Source: Oxalobacteraceae bacterium OTU3CAMAD1
Lineage (GTDB): Bacteria; Pseudomonadota; Gammaproteobacteria; Burkholderiales; Burkholderiaceae_D
Reading direction: 5' to 3'
NCBI GenBank assembly: GCA_024123915.1
Contig: CP099650.1
Span: 2,790,001 to 2,854,000, forward strand
DNA length: 64,000 nt
Shown: piece by piece, positions 26,452 through 34,624 of the stretch
Layout of the letters: each line of letters opens with the position of its first letter
Position numbering within the stretch: the stretch's first letter is position 1
The notes under the pieces: generated by a model
The model's input: the letters and a program-made list of their open reading frames with translations, nothing else
Databases searched by the model: none
Told to the model about the DNA's origin: nothing
Position numbers and translations under genes: made by a program

Positions 26452-27516
26452 TCAGTGCAGCGTTTGCTGACCGCCATACATCGCGCCGTTGCCGACTTGC
26501 TGCTGAGCTAACTGGGCCAGTTGGGCTTGCTGGGCGGCTTGCTGGGCGTAAGCGGCAGTGATCGGATCGGTGCCGAACGGCAGCATGCCGCCCAGCTGGC
26601 CGGCGATGCCGCCGATGGCGTTGCCCATCCCCGCGTTGCCGAACGCGCCGCCAATCGCGCCGCCCAATGGCTGGGCGACGTTCTTGATCAGGTTGCCGAA
26701 CCAGCCGCCTTGCGGCATCAGTCCCTGCGCGTCCTGCATCTGCTGCATCTGCTGCATCTGGGCTTCCTGCATGGCGTAGGCTTGGGCCATCGGATCGGCG
26801 CTGAACGGCAGGAAGTTATGGTTCTGTCCGGTTGGCAGGCTGCCGATGCGCGGCCCCATGATTCCCGTGTTGCCGATCGTGGGCGAGATGGCGCTGGTGA
26901 ACGGGCGCTGTTGGCGCATCAGGTTGCTGAACCAGCTTTGCGATGGAATCATGCCCTGCAGTTGCAACTGCTGCAGTTGCGCCTCTTGTTGTGCTTGCGC
27001 GTAGGCTTGCATTGGATCGGCGCCGAACGGCAGCATGCCGCCCAGCTGGCCGGCGATGCCGCCGATGGTGTTGCCCATGCCGGCGTTACCGAAAGCGCCG
27101 CCGATCGCGCCGCCCAACGGCCGCGCCACTTGTTTCACCATATTGCCGAACCAGCCTTGCGCAGACAGATCGCCCGGCTGCTGCATCTGCTGCATCATCT
27201 GTTGCTGCTGTAATTGTTGTTGTAGCTGGAGCTGTTGCAGCTGTTGTTGCTGTGCGTAGGCGGCGCTGACAGGGTCGACGCCCAGCGGCAGGAAGGAGCC
27301 GCCGATGCCGCCGGCCATCTGGCCGATCTGGTTGCCCAGTTTGGCGTTGCCGAACAGGCCGCCGATGCCTCGTCCGATCAGGCCCCCGAGCGGGGCGCCG
27401 AACATGCCGCCGAGGAAGCCCATCGGCGCCATGCCGCCCATCTGGCCCATCTGGCCCATCGGCCCCATTTGTTGCGGCGCTAGTTGTTGTCCATAGTATT
27501 GTTGAAACTCATTCAT
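26452..27516 (-). CDS. glycine-zipper / glutamine-rich four-unit repeat protein
   Basis: 354 residues, no signal peptide, with an AAGGAG site. After a Met/Gly/Gln N-terminus (residues 1-37) come four ~70-residue units near 38-112, 121-188, 194-262 and 271-342. Units 2 and 4 are nearly identical: GWFGN, then PLGGAIGGAFGNAGMGN, then IAGQLGGMLPFG with a following Asp-Pro (positions 81, 168, 241, 318), then an Ala/Gln helix. Unit 3 has lost the zipper glycines. The Gly pattern suits membrane insertion or self-packing, as in class II bacteriocins and glycine zippers, but no known family is recognised. It is first in the operon with the prodomain protein and subtilisin, so it may be their substrate. 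Function unknown. Confidence 0.75.
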   Translation of the reverse strand: MNEFQQYYGQQLAPQQMGPMGQMGQMGGMAPMGFLGGMFGAPLGGLIGRGIGGLFGNAKLGNQIGQMAGGIGGSFLPLGVDPVSAAYAQQQQLQQLQLQQQLQQQQMMQQMQQPGDLSAQGWFGNMVKQVARPLGGAIGGAFGNAGMGNTIGGIAGQLGGMLPFGADPMQAYAQAQQEAQLQQLQLQGMIPSQSWFSNLMRQQRPFTSAISPTIGNTGIMGPRIGSLPTGQNHNFLPFSADPMAQAYAMQEAQMQQMQQMQDAQGLMPQGGWFGNLIKNVAQPLGGAIGGAFGNAGMGNAIGGIAGQLGGMLPFGTDPITAAYAQQAAQQAQLAQLAQQQVGNGAMYGGQQTLH

Positions 27517-27742
27517 GACATCTCCTTGTTATTGGTTCATGTTGTGGATCGCGTTTGATCCAGCGCCAGTGCGCCGCCACCCGCCTTGCCTTTTATTGTT
27601 CTCGTTCGTTGTGCAAGGTCGGGCGGCGGCCCTGGGCTGGAAGGAATTGGACCTGCGGCGGGAAGGGAAGTTTTGGTATTCTTGGTTCCCGTCGTACGTT
27701 AATCAGGTATCATCCAGCCTCATTTTTAAACCGCTCCCCATC

Positions 27743-28894
27743 ATGACTTTGCGCAGCCTCGATCTCTTTTGCCGTGTCGTCGACAACTACGGCGACATCG
27801 GCATCTGCTGGCGCCTGGCCCGCCAGTTGCGTCGCGAACACGCGCTCGACGTGCGGCTGTGGGTGGACGATCTGGTCAGCTTCCGGCGCCTCTGCCCGCA
27901 AGTGGCGACCGACGCCGAGACCCAACTGATCGACGGCGTCACCGTGCGCCACTGGCGCGGCCAGGACGGCGTCTACGGCGCCGCCGACGTGGCCGACATC
28001 GTCATCGAGTTTTTCGCCTGCGACATCCCGCCCGGCTACATCACCGCGATGGCCGAGTGCGTGCCGCGTCCGGTCTGGTTCAATCTGGAGGGCTTGACGG
28101 CCGAGGAGTGGGTCGAGGGTTGCCACCGGTTGACATCGCCCCATCCGCGCCTGCCGCTGACCAAGCATTTCTTCTTCCCGGGCTTTACCGACAAGACCGG
28201 CGGCCTGCTGCGCGAGGCGGCGCTGGAGCCCGAGCGGCTGGCGTTCCAGTCGGACCCGGCCGCGATGGCGGCGTTCCTGGCCGGGCTGGGCGTGACGGCG
28301 CGCGAACTGGCCGCGACCAAGGTGTCGCTGTTCTGCTATCCGCACGCGCCGGTCGCGGCCTTGTTCGACGCCTGGCGGCGGGGCGGCGAGGCCATCGTTT
28401 GCCTGGTGCCAGAAGGCGTCGCCGCCGAGGCGCTGCAAGCGTTCCTCGGCGGACCGGCCACGGCGGGCGCGGCGGCCACCGACGGCGCGTTGACGGTGCG
28501 GGTGCTGCCGTTCGTGCCGCAGCCCGACTACGACAAATTGCTGTGGGCCTGCGACCTGAACTTCGTGCGCGGGGAGGATTCCTTCGTGCGCGCCCAGTGG
28601 GCCGGCAAGCCGTTCGTCTGGCATATCTATCCGCAGGATGAGAATCTGCACCACAAGAAGTTGCGCGCCTTCCTGCAACGCTACGCGGCCGCGCTGCCGG
28701 CGCTGGAACAATTTTCGCTGGACTGGAACGGCGCCCCGACGGCGGCCGGGCAGGGCGACAACGCGCGCTTGTGGCGCGCCTTCCACCAGGAGATGCCGCA
28801 AATGGCCGCGCGCGCCGAAGAGTGGCGGCAACAGATGTTGGCCAACGGCGATCTGGCCGCCAACCTGATGCGTTTCGCCGCCAGCTTGAGATAG
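27743..28894 (+). CDS. earP: EF-P arginine rhamnosyltransferase
   Basis: 383 residues from MTLRSLDLFCRVVDNYGDIG; a longer in-frame extension to 27515 runs into the divergent promoter region and is rejected. EarP transfers rhamnose from TDP-rhamnose to Arg32 of elongation factor P so that EF-P can rescue ribosomes stalled at polyproline. The family's N-terminal DNYGDIGICWRLARQL is present (D14 and D18 are the likely catalytic or structural aspartates), as is the C-terminal nucleotide-sugar pocket RGEDSFVRAQWAGKPFVW. efp lies 130 bp downstream on the same strand, the canonical pair. Confidence 0.95.
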   Translation: MTLRSLDLFCRVVDNYGDIGICWRLARQLRREHALDVRLWVDDLVSFRRLCPQVATDAETQLIDGVTVRHWRGQDGVYGAADVADIVIEFFACDIPPGYITAMAECVPRPVWFNLEGLTAEEWVEGCHRLTSPHPRLPLTKHFFFPGFTDKTGGLLREAALEPERLAFQSDPAAMAAFLAGLGVTARELAATKVSLFCYPHAPVAALFDAWRRGGEAIVCLVPEGVAAEALQAFLGGPATAGAAATDGALTVRVLPFVPQPDYDKLLWACDLNFVRGEDSFVRAQWAGKPFVWHIYPQDENLHHKKLRAFLQRYAAALPALEQFSLDWNGAPTAAGQGDNARLWRAFHQEMPQMAARAEEWRQQMLANGDLAANLMRFAASLR

Positions 28895-29024
28895 GCGTCG
28901 CGGGAAAAGCCGGGTATAATGCCGGGTTAATCTCGCACATTTTTACTGGATCAACCGTGAGCTGACGGCTTTTGGCCCGGCGACAGATGATTTTTACGCA
29001 ACCTACTTTTTACGTACACTCCCT

Positions 29025-29600
29025 ATGAAACCTGCAAAAGAAATTCGTGTTGGCAATATCATCATGGTCGAAGGCAAACCATTCATCGTGCTGCGCTCCG
29101 ATGTGAACGGTTCGAGCCGCACGGGCTTCACGTACAAATGGAAGATGAAGAATCTTCTGACCAACAGCCCGCTGGAAAACGTCTTCCGCGGCGACGACAA
29201 GTTCGACGTGGTCGTGCTGGACAAAAAGCCGGTGACCTACTCGTACTTCGCCGATCCGCTGTACGTCTTCATGGACGCGGACTACGAACAGTATGAAATC
29301 GAAGAAGAGAACCTGGGCGAAGCGCTGAACTACCTGAAAGACGGTATGGAATGCGAAGCCGTGTTCTACGACGGCAAGGCGATCTCGGTCGAACTGCCGA
29401 CCACCATCGCGCGCCAGATCGTGTACTCGGAGCCTGCGGTCAAGGGCAACACTTCGGGCAACGTCCTGAAAGAAGCCAAGATCGAAAACGCCATCGAATC
29501 GAAGCAGCACACCGTTCAAGTGCCACTGTTCGTGAGCCAGGACGACGTCATCGAGATCGACACCCGCACCAACGAATACAAGCGCATCGTTCGTAACTAA
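29025..29600 (+). CDS. efp: elongation factor P (Arg32, rhamnosylated type)
   Basis: 191 residues with the three OB/KOW domains complete. The tip loop of domain I reads NGSSRTGF, placing an arginine at position 32; that is the EarP-modified type, not the lysine used by Epm[17 protein letters not shown] and [18 protein letters not shown] are family blocks. The C-terminal [15 protein letters not shown] is intact. It promotes peptide-bond formation at polyproline. A strong terminator follows at 29663. Confidence 0.97.
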   Translation: MKPAKEIRVGNIIMVEGKPFIVLRSDVNGSSRTGFTYKWKMKNLLTNSPLENVFRGDDKFDVVVLDKKPVTYSYFADPLYVFMDADYEQYEIEEENLGEALNYLKDGMECEAVFYDGKAISVELPTTIARQIVYSEPAVKGNTSGNVLKEAKIENAIESKQHTVQVPLFVSQDDVIEIDTRTNEYKRIVRN

Positions 29601-29662
29601 TACTTCGATATTAAGCACTATCAATGCAGCGATAATCGCCGAACATCGGCGATTTTGTAGCA

Positions 29663-29697
29663 AAAAAGCACGCCCGCAACCGTCGGCGTGCTTTTTT
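29663..29697 (+). terminator. intrinsic terminator of earP-efp
   Basis: AAAAAGCACGCC pairs with GGCGTGCTTTTT, then a T-run. Flanking A-run makes it partly bidirectional. Confidence 0.9.
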
Positions 29698-29850
29698 TAC
29701 GCCTAAAAGTAGGCCAAATGCAATTAATTGCTGAAATAGAAGTAATTTTTGTGGTGTGGGTGTCAACACGCTGATATATTAATGCGACGCAACAAAGTTT
29801 GCGTATTGATGATCGCTGGATCATCCACCACTACCACACACGGGGACGGT

Positions 29851-31449
29851 ATGGATCGCAGGCAGTTTGTTCGAATCGGCGTCGCGGCGGGCGCCGCCGG
29901 CGCCACCCGGGCCCAGGCCGCGCCTGCGGCGGCCGGAAAACCCGCCGGCGGCATTCTCGACGCCGGCGTTCGCGAGCAGCAGCAGATGATGGAGGCCGGC
30001 AAGCTGACCTCGCACGCGCTGACGTCCCAATACCTGGCGCGCATCCGCACCATCGACAAGGCCGGCCCGCGCATCAACGCCATCATAGAAATCAATCCGG
30101 AGGCGCTCAAGATCGCGCTCGAGATGGACCGCGAGCGGCATCTGAAGCGCGTGCGCGGACCGCTGCACGGCATCCCCGTCCTGTTAAAAGACAATATCGC
30201 CACCGGCGACCGCATGAGCACCACGGCCGGCTCGCTGGCGCTATCCAACGTGCGGGCGGCGCGCGACGCCCACGTTGCCGCGCAACTGCGCGCGGCCGGC
30301 GCCGTCATCATCGGCAAGACCAACTTGAGCGAGTGGGCCAATATGCGCTCGACGCACTCGGTCAGCGGCTGGAGCGCGCGCGGCGGACTGACATTGAATC
30401 CGTATTCGCTCGACCGCAACTGCAGCGGTTCGAGCTCCGGCTCGGGCGCGGCCATCGCCGCCGGCCTGGCCACCCTGGCGGTGGGCACGGAGACCGACGG
30501 CTCGATCGTCTCGCCGGCGTCGATCTGCGGCCTGGTGGGCATCAAGCCGACCTTGGGACTGGTCAGCCGCAGCGGCATCATCCCGATCGCCCATTCGCAG
30601 GACACGGCCGGCCCGATGGCGCGCAGCGTGGCCGACGCCGCGCTGATGCTGGCGGCGATGAGCGGCGTCGATCCTAAGGACCCGATCACCAAGGAAGGCG
30701 CGGGCAAGGGCGGCGACTACATGGAGGCGCTGCGGACGGGCGGGTTGAAAGGCGCGCGCATCGGCGTGGCGCGCAACTTCTTCGGCGAGAACGTCGACGT
30801 CGACGCGGTCATCGAAAAAGCGCTGGCCGAGCTGAGGGCGCAGGGCGCGGTGCTGATCGAGACCGAGGTGCCGAACGCGAACAAGTATGGCGAGACCGAG
30901 ACCGAGGTGATGCTGTACGAGTTCAAGGCCGACCTGGCCGCGTACCTGAAAGAGTACGCGCCCAACGCGTCGGTGGCCAACATGGCCGACGTCATCGCCT
31001 TCAACCAGAAACACCGCCAGCAGGAGCTGCCGTACTTCGGCCAGGAGCAGATGGAGCGCGCGCAGCAGAAGGGTGGGTTGGACACGCCCGCCTACCGCGA
31101 GGCGCTGGCCAACAACCACCGTTACGCGCGGGCCGAGGGCATCGACCGCGTGATGCGCGAGCATCAGTTGGACGCGCTGGTGGCGCCGACCGGCGGCCCG
31201 GCATGGCTGACGGACTTCGTCAACGGCGATCATTTCACCGGCAGCTTCTCGTCGCCGGCGGCCGTGGCGGGCTATCCGCACATCACCGTGCCGGCGGGCT
31301 ATGTGCATGGCTTGCCGGTCGGGCTGTCGTTCGTCGGCGCGGCCTACAGCGACGCGGCGCTGATCCGCATGGCCTACTCGTACGAGCAGGCCACCTTGCA
31401 CCGGCGCGCGCCGCAGTTCCCGCCCAGCGTGTCGCTGGCGGTGCGCTAG
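29851..31449 (+). CDS. exported amidase of the amidase-signature family
   Basis: 532 residues from MDRRQFVRIGVAAGAAGATR, a twin-arginine-type signal, so it is probably exported folded to the periplasm. The amidase-signature catalytic triad is visible: K113 in VLLKDNIATGD, the cis-Ser in GSSSGSG near residues 193-199, and the nucleophile S218 in TETDGSIVSPAS. The body matches the ~450-residue core and the C-terminus is complete (YAGY-like GYPHITVPAGYVHGLPVGLSF). Substrate is unknown; peptide amidase or acylamidase is typical. A second ATG at 29782 would lengthen it without a signal and is less likely. A 50-bp palindromic repeat sits just after the stop. Confidence 0.9.
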   Translation: MDRRQFVRIGVAAGAAGATRAQAAPAAAGKPAGGILDAGVREQQQMMEAGKLTSHALTSQYLARIRTIDKAGPRINAIIEINPEALKIALEMDRERHLKRVRGPLHGIPVLLKDNIATGDRMSTTAGSLALSNVRAARDAHVAAQLRAAGAVIIGKTNLSEWANMRSTHSVSGWSARGGLTLNPYSLDRNCSGSSSGSGAAIAAGLATLAVGTETDGSIVSPASICGLVGIKPTLGLVSRSGIIPIAHSQDTAGPMARSVADAALMLAAMSGVDPKDPITKEGAGKGGDYMEALRTGGLKGARIGVARNFFGENVDVDAVIEKALAELRAQGAVLIETEVPNANKYGETETEVMLYEFKADLAAYLKEYAPNASVANMADVIAFNQKHRQQELPYFGQEQMERAQQKGGLDTPAYREALANNHRYARAEGIDRVMREHQLDALVAPTGGPAWLTDFVNGDHFTGSFSSPAAVAGYPHITVPAGYVHGLPVGLSFVGAAYSDAALIRMAYSYEQATLHRRAPQFPPSVSLAVR

Positions 31450-31454
31450 GTTGC

Positions 31455-31504
31455 AACCCGCACGGCCAACCAGGGTCGTACCCAACGGGTACGACCCTTA
31501 AGCG
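31455..31504. repeat. 50-bp palindromic repeat, copy 1 (3' of amidase)
   Basis: Contains AGGGTCGTACCC-AAC-GGGTACGACCCT, a 12-pair stem, flanked by AACCCGCACGGCC. A copy matching 45 of 50 positions (read on the other strand) lies at 53408-53457. It starts five bases after a stop codon and probably works as a transcription terminator. Confidence 0.8.
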
Positions 31505-31546
31505 GTATGGCATGCGTGGCGGGGAAGGCTGGCCGGGTTGGATCTG

Positions 31547-32287
31547 CTATTTGAGGAAGCGGAAGGTCGGCTCGATATTTCGTTCTTGCAGATGCCGCAC
31601 GATGTCTTCGATGGTGGCGTCCTTGAGCAGCAGGCCGCCCAGCGTGGCGCTGGCCTTTACCGGCGCCGGTACCGCTGGCGATGTGGTTCCGGCGTCGGCG
31701 CCAAGCCGGTTTCCAAGCACTTCAAGCGCATGCTCGAACTCCTTTGCTGTGATGCCGCGCAAACCTTCCAGGAACGCCGTCTGTGCGGCCACGGGTGGCT
31801 GCATGTCCAGCCCCAGATCGTCGGCGAATGACGCTCCCATGCCCGGATTGATGAACGCCGCCCACAGGCCGCTGGATTGATGCAAGGATGGCGGCAGCTC
31901 GACCACCGATTTGTCGACATCGATGTCCTGCTGCGCGAAGTAGGCCTGGTGCAGCAAGGCTTTCAGTTGCCGCAGCCGCGCCGCCGGCACCGGCGTTTCC
32001 AGCGACAGCCACAGGCCGTAGCTGTCGCCGCCCGACACGCTCACCGCCGGCGCGGGCAATCCCAGCTCCGTTTGCAGCGCGTTCGCCGTCTCGCACAACT
32101 GGCGCCAATGGCCATCGTCGGGCAGCTTGCGGAATTCGATCACCAGCGCGCGCGCCAGGCCGTCGCCGCTGGTCAGATCGACGCCGATCGTCCGCTCGCC
32201 GCGTAGATGCGCCTCCAGCTCCGCATCGTCGTGACGGCGGTCGTCGGGTAAATAAAGCCTGCGCAGCTCCGCGATTAACTTTCGCAT
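31547..32287 (-). CDS. hypothetical protein, 246 aa, possibly related to primase-type folds
   Basis: Not recognised as any family. It begins MRKLIAELRRLYLP, is soluble, and has no signal or membrane segment. The stretch VSVSGGDSYGLWLSLETPV (about residues 82-100) followed by a helix and DVDKSVVELPPSLHQ recalls the SGGxGxHxW strand and later Asp of archaeo-eukaryotic primase-type proteins, but the metal residues are not clearly present, so this is a weak hint only. A C-terminal segment (ATIEDIVRHLQERNIEPTFRFLK) may be a small separate helical unit. It stands between the amidase repeat and the AraC gene, ~60 bp from the latter. Confidence 0.6.
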   Translation of the reverse strand: MRKLIAELRRLYLPDDRRHDDAELEAHLRGERTIGVDLTSGDGLARALVIEFRKLPDDGHWRQLCETANALQTELGLPAPAVSVSGGDSYGLWLSLETPVPAARLRQLKALLHQAYFAQQDIDVDKSVVELPPSLHQSSGLWAAFINPGMGASFADDLGLDMQPPVAAQTAFLEGLRGITAKEFEHALEVLGNRLGADAGTTSPAVPAPVKASATLGGLLLKDATIEDIVRHLQERNIEPTFRFLK

Positions 32288-32346
32288 CGATCTTTCCTTT
32301 CAATCTCTAATCTTATTTGTGGCGCATTATCCATCTTTTAATGTCC

Positions 32347-33162
32347 TTACGCCGACTGCAGCGGGGCGCGCCATTCGGTGAGGTAGTGCTGCGGCGTTTT
32401 GCCGAGGATGCGGCGGAACATGGCGCTGAAGGCGCTGGGGCTGGCGTAGCCCAGCGCCGCCGCGATCTCGCCCACGCCTTGTCCCCGAGCCAGGCGGCCG
32501 AAGGCCTCGGCCAGGTGCACTTGCTGCACCCACTGGCGGTAGTGCAGGCCGGTCTCCTTCGGAAATAGCCGTATCAGCGTGCGCGCGCTGGCGCCCACAT
32601 CGCCGGCCCAGTCCTCGATGGTGCGCGGGCTTCCCGGATCGTCCATGATGGCCGAGCATACCGCCAGCAGGCGGCGGTCGCGCGGCCACGGAATCGCCAC
32701 CGGCACCGTCTCGGCCGCCGCCAGCTCCGACAGGATCAGCATCGCCAGATGCTCGCCGCGCCCGGGCTGCGGATATTCGACCGGCTCCGCCAGCAACGCC
32801 AGTATCAGCTCGCGCAGCAGCGGGCTCACTTCGATCACCCGGCAGCCCTCGCCGAACGCCGTCGCCGCGCCGGCCTCGATGTAGATGGTCCGCATCGTCA
32901 CCTTGCCGATCGAGGTCCAGTGGTGCACCACGCCGGGCGGTATCATCAGCGCGCGGCGCGGCGGCAGTATCCACACGCCGGATTCGGTCTGCACGCGCAT
33001 CAGGCCCTCGGTGGCGTACAGCAGTTGCGCGCGTTCGTGGCTGTGCGGCTTGGCCGATACGCCATGCCCGGCGTCGCGCGCCATCGCGGTGACCACGCGC
33101 GGCACGCGCTGGTAGTCGCGATGGTCGCTGCTGCGGGCAGGGGAGGGAAGTTTGTTTGTCAC
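32347..33162 (-). CDS. AraC-family transcriptional regulator
   Basis: 271 residues. Residues ~30-130 are a cupin-like AraC-binding domain (HSHERAQLLYATEGLMRV, WILPPRRALMIPPGVVHHW). Residues ~175-268 hold the two helix-turn-helices: RTIEDWAGDVGASARTLIRLF, then GVGEIAAALGYASPSAFSAMFRRILGKTPQHY, the conserved AraC recognition block. It is divergent from the MFS gene at 33238 with only ~75 bp between starts, so it most likely controls that transporter. Confidence 0.92.
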   Translation of the reverse strand: MTNKLPSPARSSDHRDYQRVPRVVTAMARDAGHGVSAKPHSHERAQLLYATEGLMRVQTESGVWILPPRRALMIPPGVVHHWTSIGKVTMRTIYIEAGAATAFGEGCRVIEVSPLLRELILALLAEPVEYPQPGRGEHLAMLILSELAAAETVPVAIPWPRDRRLLAVCSAIMDDPGSPRTIEDWAGDVGASARTLIRLFPKETGLHYRQWVQQVHLAEAFGRLARGQGVGEIAAALGYASPSAFSAMFRRILGKTPQHYLTEWRAPLQSA

Positions 33163-33237
33163 TTAGTCGACGAAAAATGGAATATATCGTGGTTGAGGCC
33201 ATCATACACTGTAAGTCTCGACATTCAAGGCACTACG

Positions 33238-34455
33238 ATGACTTCAACCGCTACCGCCGCAGCGCCAACGCCGGCATCCGCCATCCGCCCGCACGGCCCA
33301 ACCGTCATGGGCATACTCGGCGCCGTCGCGCTGGTCCATTTGCTCAACGACCTGACGCAGGCCATGCTGCCGTCGATTTATCCGATGCTCAAGGCGCAGT
33401 TTGGCCTGAGCTTCACGCAGGTCGGGCTGATCACCCTGGTCTTCCAGTGCACCGCCTCGCTGCTGCAACCGTGGATCGGGCTGTACACCGACCGCAAGCC
33501 GATGCCGTTCCTGCTGCCGCTGGGGATGTGCGCGACGCTGGTTGGCGTGCTGCTGATGTCGGTCGCCGCCAGTTTTCCTGCGCTGCTGGTGGCGGCGGCG
33601 CTGATCGGCGTCGGCTCGTCGACCTTCCATCCCGAGGCTTCGCGCGTGGCGCGCCTCGCCTCCGGCGGCCGCTTCGGCTTCGCGCAGTCGCTGTTCCAGG
33701 TGGGCGGCAACATCGGCTCGGCGCTGGGGCCTTTGCTGGCGGCCGGCATCATCGTCGGCCGGGGACAGGGCAATATCGCCTGGTTCGCGGCGCTGGTCGT
33801 GGTGGCGATCGCGGTGCTGGTGCGCGTGAGCCGCTGGCACCGCGACCACCTGGCGAGCATGCCGCGCAAGGCCGCCGCGCCGGCGTTATCGCCGTTGTCC
33901 CAAGGCCGGGTGGTCGGCGCGCTGGCGGTGCTGGCGCTGCTGGTCTTTTCCAAGTACATCTACATGTCCAGCCTGACCAGCTACTACACGTTCTACCTGA
34001 TCGATAAATTCGGCGTGTCGGTGGCGTCGGCGCAGATGTATCTGTTCCTGTTCCTGGCGGCGGTGGCGGCCGGCACTTTCATGGGCGGCCCGATCGGCGA
34101 CCGTATCGGTCGCAAGCGGGTGATCTGGATGTCGATCCTGGGCGCCGCGCCGTTCACCTTGATGCTGCCGTATGTGGACCTGCCGTGGACCGCGATCCTG
34201 AGCGTGGTGATCGGCTTCGTCATCTCGTCGGCGTTCTCGGCCATCGTGGTGTTCGCGCAGGAACTCATGCCGGGCAAGGTCGGCATGATCGCCGGCATCT
34301 TCTTCGGCTTGATGTTCGGCGTCAGCGGCATCGGCGCCGCCGCCATGGGCCACCTCGCCGACGTCGCCGGCATCGCTTATGTCTACAAGCTGTGTTCCTA
34401 TCTGCCGTTGCTGGGCATGCTGACCGTGTTCCTGCCGAATATGGAGCGCCGTTAG
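33238..34455 (+). CDS. MFS efflux transporter, fosmidomycin-resistance (Fsr)-like
   Basis: 405 residues from MTSTATAAAPTP; a longer in-frame start inside the AraC gene is rejected. Twelve hydrophobic helices. VHLLNDLTQAMLPSIYPMLKAQFGLSF is the hallmark of Fsr-type transporters, with LYTDRKPMPFLLPLG and GPIGDRIGRKRVIW as the two loop signatures. Probably exports a toxic compound; the specific drug cannot be read. The divergent AraC protein is its likely regulator. Confidence 0.9.
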   Translation: MTSTATAAAPTPASAIRPHGPTVMGILGAVALVHLLNDLTQAMLPSIYPMLKAQFGLSFTQVGLITLVFQCTASLLQPWIGLYTDRKPMPFLLPLGMCATLVGVLLMSVAASFPALLVAAALIGVGSSTFHPEASRVARLASGGRFGFAQSLFQVGGNIGSALGPLLAAGIIVGRGQGNIAWFAALVVVAIAVLVRVSRWHRDHLASMPRKAAAPALSPLSQGRVVGALAVLALLVFSKYIYMSSLTSYYTFYLIDKFGVSVASAQMYLFLFLAAVAAGTFMGGPIGDRIGRKRVIWMSILGAAPFTLMLPYVDLPWTAILSVVIGFVISSAFSAIVVFAQELMPGKVGMIAGIFFGLMFGVSGIGAAAMGHLADVAGIAYVYKLCSYLPLLGMLTVFLPNMERR

Positions 34456-34511
34456 CAGCGGGGAACAACGTTGTTTTTATCGCGCTGTCCATGATCGGCA
34501 TCATGCACACG

Positions 34512-34556
34512 ACTGACGCCGCGCATGCCGGCGTCGATTCCTCGCTCCACACTCAA
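34512..34556 (+). promoter_or_regulatory. shared leader element of HAF gene 1 (hairpin + CCACACTCAA)
   Basis: ACTGACGCCG...CGGCGTCGA forms a 7-pair hairpin (34515-34535); 11 bases later comes CCACACTCAA. The same layout stands before HAF gene 2 with a different but still paired stem. Confidence 0.5.
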
Positions 34557-34624
34557 TGTCCGCCTTCGCCGTCACGCATCAAGCCGACGGCTGAGTCGTT
34601 CTTCATTGTTTAAAGGAGCAGCAC

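Noticed and set aside
26521..27213. 230-codon plus-strand frame over the repeat-protein gene
   Set aside because: Its repeats follow from the minus-strand gene; the minus strand has a ribosome-binding site and a regular protein repeat.
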